A stretch of DNA of 64,000 bases, from the NCBI RefSeq assembly GCF_003385895.1, contig NZ_QRDQ01000009.1:682001-746000 (forward strand). The letters are read 5' to 3'. Below are positions 24,159 through 31,944 of the stretch, piece by piece. Position 1 is the first letter of the stretch, and every line of letters starts with the position of its first letter. The notes beneath the pieces are model-generated. The model saw only the letters and a program-made list of their open reading frames with translations. It was not told where the DNA came from and did no database searches. The translations under genes were made by a program, and so were the position numbers. This stretch comes from Flavobacterium cutihirudinis. GTDB lineage: Bacteria; Bacteroidota; Bacteroidia; Flavobacteriales; Flavobacteriaceae.

Positions 24159-24184
24159 AAAGAAAATTTTTATACCACTAAATT

Positions 24185-27100
24185 ATGAAATTGTTTTTGG
24201 ATAATCATTTTATTGCCAAGATTAAAAACTATTCTTTGGTAATAACCGCTATAGTTCTCCTATATTCCTGTGCGACGCGTAAAGCACAATACGGAAAAAA
24301 TGTAAGTGCTAACGAAACAGAAAACGCAACTGATACCATAAAAATTGCGCATACTTTCTTTCTTGTCGGAGATGCCGGAAATGCTGATGAAGAACAAGCT
24401 CAACAAACGCTGGAGTTACTGCATAAAAAACTAAAAAATTCCGGTAAAAAATCTACCCTTTTATTTTTGGGAGACAACATTTACCCAAAAGGTTTTCCAG
24501 CTGATAAAAACGCTAAAGACAAGGGTTTAGCCGAAACAAAACTAACCAATCAATTAAAATTAGCGGAAGGTTTTAGAGGAAAAACAATATTTATTCCCGG
24601 AAATCACGATTGGTACAACGGCATCAAAGGCTTAGAGGCACAGGCCGATTTTGTGACAAAATATCTAAATGATAAAAAAGCATTTCTTCCGCGAAAGACA
24701 TGTCCTATCGAAGATGTGAAAATTGACAGTACTACAACGTTAATTACTGTTGACAGCGAATGGTTTCTGGAAGACTGGAATAATCATCCGACGATAAATG
24801 ACAATTGCGACATTAAAACCCGCGAAGATTTCTTTGATGAACTGGAAAGTGTCTTAAATAAAAATCAGGAAAAGACGGTTGTTTTGGCCATTCATCATCC
24901 ATTATTGAGTAATGGAACGCACGGCGGGCAATTTTCTATGGAAAAGCAATTATTTCCGTTAGAGAAAAAAATTCCACTTCCTGTAATTGGTTCATTTATT
25001 AATTTGTTACGAAAAACTTCCGGCGCGAGCCCACAGGATCTTCAAAATAAACAGTATACAATTTATGCCAAAAGAATAAAAACACTTTTACAGAAGCAGA
25101 AAAATGTTATTGTCGTTTCAGGACATGATCATAACTTGCAGTACATCAGCAAAGAAAATATCCAACAGATTATCAGTGGTGCGGGATCAAAATCAGAAGC
25201 TGCTCGCGCTATCAGTGAAAATGATTTCTCCTATGGAGGAAATGGTTATGCAACATTGACTTTATTTAAAAGTGGTGATGCAAAAGTTTCTTATTTCGGA
25301 AATGAAAACAACAAAGAAAAACTTCTTTTTGAACGAGAAATCATAAAAGCCAAAGAAATCAATTGGGCTGCTGATATTCCGAATAATTTTCCACCGAAAA
25401 TTACAACTTCGATCTATACAGAAGAAATGACCAATAAAAGTTTAGTTCATAAATTCTTATTCGGTCAACATTACAGAAAGTATTACAGCATGCCCGTTGA
25501 AGCCAAAGTTGCGACTGTAGACACTTTAATGGGCGGTCTGAAACCCATTCGTGAAGGCGGCGGACATCAATCTATTTCATTGAGAATGTCCGATCCAAAA
25601 GGCCGAGAATATATCATGCGCGCCATGAAAAAAAGTGCAACGGTATTTTTACAGTCAGTAGCTTTTAAAGATCAGTACATTGTAAATGATTTTGAAAAAA
25701 CATATACAGAGAACTTTTTATTCGATTTTTATACTACTTCTCATCCTTATGCTTCTTTTGTGACCGGTAGTATGTCGGATCAAATTGGACTTGCACACAC
25801 TAATCCAATTCTATATTATATTCCGAAACAAAAAGGATTAAAAGAATTTAATTCCGGTTTTGGCGATCAGCTGTATATGGTCGAAGAACGTCCGGCTGAC
25901 AATCATCTTGATGCTAAGAATTTTGGAAATCCAACTGATATTATCAGTACCAATGATATGATGAAAAACCTTCATAAGGACGAAAAATATACGGTAGACG
26001 AAAAAGAATATATAAAAGCCCGTTTGTTTGATATATTGATTGGCGACTGGGACAGACACAGTGACCAATGGCGTTGGGGTGAATATAAAATAGGCGATAA
26101 AGTGGTTTACAAACCAATCCCGCGTGATCGTGATCAGGCTTTCGTGAAATATGATGGCGCTTTACTTTCTCTTCTAATGAATATTCCGGCACTTCGCCAT
26201 ATGCGAACTTTCAAAGGAGATAAAATCAATGTAAAATGGCTTGGAAGAGAACCTTACCCTATGGATTTGGCTTTTTTAAGAACGGCTGTTGAAAAAGACT
26301 GGACGGATCAGGCAAAGTACATTCAGGAAAATTTATCCGATGCTGATATCGACGCAGCTTTTAAAAATATGCCCAAAGAAGTTCAGGACGAAACTGTTGA
26401 CGAAATCAAGCAAAAATTAAAAAGCAGAAAAAAAGACCTGCAGAAATATGCTTCGGAGTATTTTGATGTATTAAGTCGCACTGTTATGATTGCCGGAACT
26501 GATAAAAAAGACAAATTCGTTATAAATCACAATGCTAAAAAAAGCATCGAAATTCAGGTTTTAAGAATGAAGAAAGATGGTGACGAATTAGTTTACACTA
26601 AAACCGTAACGGATGAAAAAACGAAAAATCTATGGATTTATGGACTTGATGACAATGATGTTTTTGAAGTAAAAGGAAACCAAAAATCAAACATCAAAAT
26701 TCGTTTGATTGGAGGTCAAAACAATGATACTTACAATATTGAAAATGGCAGAAAGGTTATCGTTTATGATTTCAAATCAAAAGAAAACACATACAATTTA
26801 GATAATAAAGCCAAAACACAGCTGACAGACGACTATGAAGTGAATTTGTATAATTATGAAAAACCTAAATACAATGTTATTTCCGGATTGCCAAATATTG
26901 GTTACAACCCGGATGACGGCGTAAAAATGGGCTTCAATCTAAATTACACAGTAAATAATTTCAAGCAAAATCCGTATACACAAAGACACATTCTAAACGG
27001 TTTCTATTATTTTGCAACCGGAGGTTTAGAATTCAATTATGCCGCGCATTTCCCTGGATTATTAGGAAAATGGGTTATTGATGTTGATGCACAATATACG

Positions 27101-27919
27101 ACTCCAAATTTTGCAATGAACTATTTTGGATACGGAAATGAAACTGTAAATAATGATGACGAATTTGGAATGGATTATAACAGAGTCCGAATCCGAAAGT
27201 TCAATGTTGCGGGCGCAGTGAGACATGTTGGGCGTTTTGGAAGTGAATTCAGCATTCAGCCTATTCTTCAAAAAATGACTGTTGAAGAAACTGAAAACCG
27301 ATATATCGATATTCCTGGAATCATAAATCCGAATGTATTTGATAGTCAGACATACGGTGGTATGAAAGTTAAATATTCGTTTAAAAACTCTGATTTTGTA
27401 GCAAAACCGACTTTAGGAATATATTTTATGCTTTCCGGAATGTGGACAACGAACTTAAGCGATACCAAACAAAATTTCCCAACACTTGAAAGTATTTTAG
27501 GCTTCACGCATAAAATTGATCACAATGGGAAATTAGTTTTAGCAACATTCTTAAAAGGAAAAGCGATTTTAAATAACAATTTTGATTTTTATCATGGTGC
27601 GGCTTTAGGCGGCGACACTGATTTACGCGGTTATAGAAATGAGCGCTTTTTAGGAAGTTCTTATTTCTCTCAAAGTAGTGATTTACGTTTTAGCATTGGT
27701 AAAATACATCGTACTGTTGCACCATTAACTTATGGAATTCTGGGCGGTTTCGACTACGGAAGAATTTGGCTTGACGGCGAAAACTCAAGAAAATGGCATC
27801 ATGATTACGGCGGCGGATTATGGCTGAATGCAATTAATCTTCTAACAGCCAGAATTTCCTATTTCCAGTCACCTGATGAAAAAGGAAGAGTTATTTTTGG
27901 AGCAGCATATAGTTTTTAA
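24185..27919 (+). CDS. Lipoprotein with metallophosphoesterase, kinase-like and Omp85-type barrel regions
   Basis: 1244 residues. Lipobox LLYSC with C29. Metallophosphoesterase domain about 55-380: D63 (VGDAGN), G96-D97-N98, G139-N140-H141-D142, H237/H238 and G313-H314-D315-H316. Region 430-780 has kinase-like signatures: a Gly-rich G458-G460-H461-Q462 turn, K482/K483 after YIMRAM, a catalytic-loop-like GDWDRHSDQW (D623, R624, H625, Q628) and PRDRDQAF (D648, D650). Region 880-1244 is beta-barrel-like and includes an Omp85-type GGDTDLRGYRNERF segment, ending in aromatic F (AAYSF). I see no POTRA domains. It is probably an outer-membrane surface enzyme. The start codon lies 26 bp from the divergent HD-PycTM gene. 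Kinase assignment is inference from motifs. Confidence 0.82.
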   Translation: MKLFLDNHFIAKIKNYSLVITAIVLLYSCATRKAQYGKNVSANETENATDTIKIAHTFFLVGDAGNADEEQAQQTLELLHKKLKNSGKKSTLLFLGDNIYPKGFPADKNAKDKGLAETKLTNQLKLAEGFRGKTIFIPGNHDWYNGIKGLEAQADFVTKYLNDKKAFLPRKTCPIEDVKIDSTTTLITVDSEWFLEDWNNHPTINDNCDIKTREDFFDELESVLNKNQEKTVVLAIHHPLLSNGTHGGQFSMEKQLFPLEKKIPLPVIGSFINLLRKTSGASPQDLQNKQYTIYAKRIKTLLQKQKNVIVVSGHDHNLQYISKENIQQIISGAGSKSEAARAISENDFSYGGNGYATLTLFKSGDAKVSYFGNENNKEKLLFEREIIKAKEINWAADIPNNFPPKITTSIYTEEMTNKSLVHKFLFGQHYRKYYSMPVEAKVATVDTLMGGLKPIREGGGHQSISLRMSDPKGREYIMRAMKKSATVFLQSVAFKDQYIVNDFEKTYTENFLFDFYTTSHPYASFVTGSMSDQIGLAHTNPILYYIPKQKGLKEFNSGFGDQLYMVEERPADNHLDAKNFGNPTDIISTNDMMKNLHKDEKYTVDEKEYIKARLFDILIGDWDRHSDQWRWGEYKIGDKVVYKPIPRDRDQAFVKYDGALLSLLMNIPALRHMRTFKGDKINVKWLGREPYPMDLAFLRTAVEKDWTDQAKYIQENLSDADIDAAFKNMPKEVQDETVDEIKQKLKSRKKDLQKYASEYFDVLSRTVMIAGTDKKDKFVINHNAKKSIEIQVLRMKKDGDELVYTKTVTDEKTKNLWIYGLDDNDVFEVKGNQKSNIKIRLIGGQNNDTYNIENGRKVIVYDFKSKENTYNLDNKAKTQLTDDYEVNLYNYEKPKYNVISGLPNIGYNPDDGVKMGFNLNYTVNNFKQNPYTQRHILNGFYYFATGGLEFNYAAHFPGLLGKWVIDVDAQYTTPNFAMNYFGYGNETVNNDDEFGMDYNRVRIRKFNVAGAVRHVGRFGSEFSIQPILQKMTVEETENRYIDIPGIINPNVFDSQTYGGMKVKYSFKNSDFVAKPTLGIYFMLSGMWTTNLSDTKQNFPTLESILGFTHKIDHNGKLVLATFLKGKAILNNNFDFYHGAALGGDTDLRGYRNERFLGSSYFSQSSDLRFSIGKIHRTVAPLTYGILGGFDYGRIWLDGENSRKWHHDYGGGLWLNAINLLTARISYFQSPDEKGRVIFGAAYSF

Positions 27920-27923
27920 AAAA

Positions 27924-28076
27924 AGATGCTAAGGTTCTAAGTTGCTAAGATTCTAAGTTTTTTAGCCACGAATTCCACTAATTTTCACGAAATATATTTT
28001 AAATAAAAATTAGTGGAATTTTTGGCTAACTTTTTAATCTTAGTAGCTTAGCATCTTAGTATCTCAGAAACTTAGA
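27924..28076. repeat. Two nested hairpins between convergent genes
   Basis: Outer arms are CTAAG words (27925-27958) against CTTAG words (28036-28074). Inner arms are GCCACGAATTCCACTAATTTT-like sequence from 27965 against AAAATTAGTGGAATTTTTGGC ending 28025. The inner arm shares words with the palindrome at 2500-2661. It is a likely bidirectional terminator. Confidence 0.75.
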
Positions 28077-28929
28077 GTTTAAACTCATAAACATTCCCTC
28101 CTATTTTATCAGCTTTTTCATCGGCGATGAGTAAGGTGTTATTGTCTTTGAAAACTACGGCTTCTTTTTGTGAGAAGTGATTTAAGTTTATTTCGGTCTG
28201 TTTTCCTTTGTGGAATAAATCGCCTTTGAAATCTTTGAACAACACAATTTTGTCGTGACTTAACAAGGCTACTTTTTTTCCGTCCGGACTTATTGTCGCG
28301 CTTGTCAACACACAATGATTGTAATTATTACAAGTTTTAAACTCTCCAATTTTGACTGCTTTTTGAGTTCCTTTTGCATTTTTAATTTTATAAATGAAAG
28401 CCGTTCCGTCAAAACCTTTGCTTCTGTTTTTTGTGAAAAGATAAAAATATCCGCCTTGCTCAAAAAAGCCTTCAACATCATAAAATAGTTCTTTTTTCTT
28501 TGGAGGAAATTCTGTCTGTTCCGGATAGGAGAAAGAGATTTTATATTCGGCGGAAGCCAAATCTTTATTCAGCTGATTTTTTGCAACTTTATAAATGCAT
28601 AAATCTTTGCGCTCATTATCATTGTTCCCAAAATCACCAACATAGATATTTCCGGATTTATCTTTTGTAATATCTTCCCAATCCACATTTGTTGCATTTG
28701 AAATTGTGATCGTTTTAGCTAATTTCCCTTTAGAATCAATTGCGTAAATGGCATTTTTATTTCCGCTGTCTTCCAAAGTATAAATCATATTTGTTTCAGG
28801 AAAATACGTTATTCCGGAAACTTCTTTTAATTTTTTTGGAAGCGAATAAAGCGTTTTAAAATTACTGTTTGTCTGTTGCTGACAAGCCAACAAAACAATA
28901 GAAACGGCTACTAAAAAAGATTTCTTCAT
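28072..28929 (-). CDS. Beta-propeller-like lipoprotein, SdiA-regulated-like
   Basis: 285 residues from the ATG at 28929 (MKKSFLVAVSIVLLAC, lipobox C16); the open frame extends ten codons upstream but the lipoprotein signal fixes the start. Mature part has repeated beta-strand motifs: EVSGITYFPETNMIYTLEDSGNKNAIYAID, NVDWEDITKDKSGNIYVGDFGNND, and SATISPDGKKVALLSHDKIV, resembling SdiA-regulated/esterase-like six-bladed propellers with Ca-type acidic loops. Function is unknown; it may be at the outer-membrane or periplasmic face. A 19-bp hairpin sits just upstream. Confidence 0.8.
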   Translation of the reverse strand: MKKSFLVAVSIVLLACQQQTNSNFKTLYSLPKKLKEVSGITYFPETNMIYTLEDSGNKNAIYAIDSKGKLAKTITISNATNVDWEDITKDKSGNIYVGDFGNNDNERKDLCIYKVAKNQLNKDLASAEYKISFSYPEQTEFPPKKKELFYDVEGFFEQGGYFYLFTKNRSKGFDGTAFIYKIKNAKGTQKAVKIGEFKTCNNYNHCVLTSATISPDGKKVALLSHDKIVLFKDFKGDLFHKGKQTEINLNHFSQKEAVVFKDNNTLLIADEKADKIGGNVYEFKL

Positions 28930-28945
28930 AATATTGATTTTTTTA

Positions 28946-29010
28946 ACCATATAAGTCATATAAGATAATTTAAGCAGTCTGACTATATGAACTTATATAA
29001 CTTATATGGT
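28946..29010. repeat. Hairpin: 19-bp inverted repeat with one mismatch
   Basis: ACCATATAAGTCATATAAG (28946-28964) pairs with CTTATATAACTTATATGGT (28992-29010), 18/19. It fills the space between two minus-strand genes. Confidence 0.75.
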
Positions 29011-29018
29011 GAAATTCT

Positions 29019-30071
29019 TTAAACTAAATTAGTGTTTTTAAAATTGCGTGTAATGAATTCAAACGCAGCGTGCATGACGTGTCCCATTGATCTGGCATTT
29101 TTAAACTTCATATCATTGGTATATCGGTACAACTCCATTTTTAACTGATCCAGATGCTCTTGTGTCGAAATAGTATCGTGGCACATTATATTCAATAATT
29201 TTTTAATTCTGGTTTCGGCAGAATGAATACGTTTTGCTAAAATTGCTCTTTCTTCATCTTTATACTGAATGATCGAACGCTCTTCCAATTTTTCTTTAAT
29301 AAGCTTAATCATTGGATAATTTTCTTTGAAAAACTGCGGGCGATACACTTTAAAATTACCTTCGTAACATTGCTGATCAAAATCAATTGGACGGATTTTA
29401 TAAACTACCTGATCAAAATCGTGAATTGGAACAATTACATAATTGTAGGCACGCATATCCCCCAAAAGCCGAATCATACAACGTTCATTAAACTTTACAA
29501 ATTCTTTTGCGATTTGTGCTTTTTCAGTTTCTGTACATTTATCCAGTAAAGTATCCATAAAAACATCACCTGGAATTCCAATAATATGTTCCTCTATCAA
29601 AGTATCATTGTATACCAAAAAGTTGATTTTATCCGGCGAAAGAATATCTTCCAATTCTAATCCGTAAATTCTGGACGCATCGGCTTTTTTTATATAAAAA
29701 TGAACGTAGTTGTCATTCAGAATATTTCGAACTTTAATCCTGAAAGGTTTTGAATTTCCGAAAGTACAGTAATCAATCGCATCAACATTCAAGTATTGAA
29801 TAATTTCGTTGTTTCCATCAGAATGCAGCAACGAGTAAATTTTCTTCAGATTAAGGTCGATTTCATTTCTCTCGAATTCGCTATAATAAACACGAATCCA
29901 TAAAGTATCCGTTTCATTTTTATCATAAACATTGATCGAACCTGAAAATCGCAATAAGTCATCGTAAAAAACAGAAACTTTCGAAATACGTTCGAATCTG
30001 TCCAAATAACTTAAAAGCGGTTGTGTTAAAGGGTATGACGGTTTTTTTAAAACCATTAAAGGCTCGCTCAT
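29019..30071 (-). CDS. Conserved cytoplasmic protein with an atypical kinase-like catalytic signature
   Basis: 350 residues without signal or membrane segment. I do not recognise a named family, but the central region lines up with protein/aminoglycoside-kinase landmarks: K128/K129 (FYIKKAD), E160/E161 (LIEEHIIG), then GDMRAYNYVIV with D205 and N210 in the D-x4-N spacing of a kinase catalytic loop, and IRPIDFDQQ with D230-F231-D232 in place of DFG, 20 residues later. The C-terminal 110 residues are helical and charged. Kinase or phosphotransferase activity is inference; a pseudo-kinase is equally possible. Divergent from an ABC transporter operon. Confidence 0.75.
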   Translation of the reverse strand: MSEPLMVLKKPSYPLTQPLLSYLDRFERISKVSVFYDDLLRFSGSINVYDKNETDTLWIRVYYSEFERNEIDLNLKKIYSLLHSDGNNEIIQYLNVDAIDYCTFGNSKPFRIKVRNILNDNYVHFYIKKADASRIYGLELEDILSPDKINFLVYNDTLIEEHIIGIPGDVFMDTLLDKCTETEKAQIAKEFVKFNERCMIRLLGDMRAYNYVIVPIHDFDQVVYKIRPIDFDQQCYEGNFKVYRPQFFKENYPMIKLIKEKLEERSIIQYKDEERAILAKRIHSAETRIKKLLNIMCHDTISTQEHLDQLKMELYRYTNDMKFKNARSMGHVMHAAFEFITRNFKNTNLV

Positions 30072-30088
30072 TTTGAATATCTTTAATA

Positions 30089-30096
30089 CAAATTTA
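30089..30096 (-). promoter_or_regulatory. -7 promoter element of the kinase-like gene
   Basis: Minus-strand TAAATTTG, full match, 18 bp before the ATG at 30071. Confidence 0.55.
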
Positions 30097-30177
30097 CATC
30101 AATAACGCGATAAAAATAAATTTAGCGTAACAATATAGAAGTTGAATCGTCTTACTAAAAACTAAAACCGAAAAAAC

Positions 30178-31089
30178 TTGGAAACCATTCTTACCATCGA
30201 AAATCTCAGCAAGCGATACGGACGCATTCAGGCGCTCAAAAACGTATCTTTCAGTATACAAAAAGGTCATGTCTACGGCATTCTTGGCCCTAACGGAAGC
30301 GGAAAATCAACCACTTTAGGAATTGTTCTGAATGTTGTAAACGAAACAACAGGCAGTTACAAATGGTTTGATGGAAAAATGCAGACACATGAAGCCTTGA
30401 AAAAGGTAGGTGCAATTATAGAGCGACCTAATTTTTATCCTTATATGACGGCGGAAGAAAACCTGAAATTAGTCTGCAAAATTAAGAGTATTAATTATTC
30501 TAAAATTGAAGAAAAACTTGATTTGGTCGGTTTAACCGAAAGAAAAAACAGCAAATTCAGTACATTTTCTTTAGGAATGAAACAGCGTTTGGCAATTGCA
30601 TCGGCATTGTTGAATGATCCTGAAATTTTGATTTTGGACGAACCTACAAATGGTTTAGATCCGCAGGGAATTCACCAGATTCGCGATATTATTAAAGAAA
30701 TCGCTTCGCAAGGAACAACTATTTTATTGGCATCTCATTTATTAGATGAAGTCGAAAAAGTATGTTCACATGTAGTTGTTTTAAGAAAAGGCGAAATCTT
30801 ATATTCAGGTTCTGTTGACGCAATGTCTGCAAATGAAGGATTTTTTGAAATTTCTGCGAATGATAATCTGGCTTTAAAATCAGTTTTGGATAATCATCCT
30901 GCAATTAGTCAAATAAAAGAAGAAGACGGAAAACTTTTAGTTTACTTAAAATCAGACTTATCCGCTTCAGAATTAAATCAATTTTTGTTCTCCAAAAATG
31001 TTGTTTTAAATCACTTAGTAAAACGTAAAAACAGTCTGGAAGCACAATTTTTAGAATTAACCAAAAACGCCAACATCCAAAAAAACTAA
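30178..31089 (+). CDS. ABC-2-type transporter ATP-binding protein
   Basis: 303-residue ATPase subunit of an exporter. Walker A GPNGSGKST (37-45), signature FSLGMKQRL (129-137), Walker B LILDEPTNGLD (150-160), and H-loop HLLDE at about 186. The C-terminal 80 residues are the accessory domain typical of Bcr/CcmA-like drug or antimicrobial-peptide transporters. The start is TTG at 30178 (METILTIENLSKRYG); there is no in-frame ATG between it and Walker A. The permease gene follows after 3 bp. Confidence 0.93.
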   Translation: METILTIENLSKRYGRIQALKNVSFSIQKGHVYGILGPNGSGKSTTLGIVLNVVNETTGSYKWFDGKMQTHEALKKVGAIIERPNFYPYMTAEENLKLVCKIKSINYSKIEEKLDLVGLTERKNSKFSTFSLGMKQRLAIASALLNDPEILILDEPTNGLDPQGIHQIRDIIKEIASQGTTILLASHLLDEVEKVCSHVVVLRKGEILYSGSVDAMSANEGFFEISANDNLALKSVLDNHPAISQIKEEDGKLLVYLKSDLSASELNQFLFSKNVVLNHLVKRKNSLEAQFLELTKNANIQKN

Positions 31090-31092
31090 ACA

Positions 31093-31929
31093 ATGAACAG
31101 ACTTATCTCTATAGAACTTCAAAAAATCTGGATGAATAAAGCCAGCCGAATTTTAACTTTAACCTATTTTATTCTACTTTCATTTATAGCCTTAATCGCT
31201 TCTATTAAGTTTGATATTGGTCCTTTTAAATTTCATTTAGCAGAAATGGGAATTTTTAATTTTCCGTTTATTTGGCACTTTAATACTTATGTTGCCGCTA
31301 TTTTGAAATTATTTCTTGCTATTGTAATTGTTTCCATGATGGCAAACGAATACAGTTATGGCACTTTAAAACAAAACTTAATTGATGGTTTAAGTAAAAA
31401 AGAATTTATACTATCAAAATTTTTAACGGTTGTTTTATTTTCTGTTATTTCTACCATTTTTATTTTTGTGATGAGTTTAATATTAGGTTTGATTTTTTCT
31501 TCCTATACAGAACTCGATATTATTTTTAGTGATTTAGACTATCTTCTAGCTTTTTTTGTCAAATTAACTGGCTTCTTTTCATTCTGTCTATTTCTTGGAA
31601 TTTTGGTAAAAAGATCAGCTTTTGCATTGGGTTTTCTTTTAGTTTGGAATATAATAGAAGGCATAATTAGAGGCTTTTTAGCATTTAAAGTTTTCCCAGA
31701 TAGCAATATTGATGAAAAAATTACGCAATTCCTTCCTTTAGAATCCATGTCAAATTTAATTGTAAATCCTGGCCCTAGATTATCTGTAATAAAGAATATC
31801 GGATCGCAAATAGGAATTAATACAGACATCGATTATAGCGTAAGTTACTCTGCAATTCTTATCGTTTTAATTTGGACATTTTTATTTATTTATTTTTCTT
31901 ACAAATTATTAAAAAATAGGGATTTATAG
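31093..31929 (+). CDS. ABC-2-type transporter permease
   Basis: 278-residue inner-membrane permease with six hydrophobic segments (about 18-37, 57-83, 107-138, 154-175, 178-198, 250-270) and the cytoplasmic GTLKQNLIDGLSKKEFILSKF coupling loop after helix 2. It pairs with the ATPase directly upstream. Substrate unknown; such pairs often export bacteriocins, lanthipeptides or lipids. Its stop codon lies against the promoter of the next gene. Confidence 0.92.
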   Translation: MNRLISIELQKIWMNKASRILTLTYFILLSFIALIASIKFDIGPFKFHLAEMGIFNFPFIWHFNTYVAAILKLFLAIVIVSMMANEYSYGTLKQNLIDGLSKKEFILSKFLTVVLFSVISTIFIFVMSLILGLIFSSYTELDIIFSDLDYLLAFFVKLTGFFSFCLFLGILVKRSAFALGFLLVWNIIEGIIRGFLAFKVFPDSNIDEKITQFLPLESMSNLIVNPGPRLSVIKNIGSQIGINTDIDYSVSYSAILIVLIWTFLFIYFSYKLLKNRDL

Positions 31930-31937
31930 TATATTTG
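31930..31937 (+). promoter_or_regulatory. -7 promoter element of the choice-of-anchor L gene
   Basis: TATATTTG directly after the permease stop. The ATG is only 8 bp downstream, so the mRNA would have almost no leader. Confidence 0.55.
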
Positions 31938-31944
31938 TGAGGCT

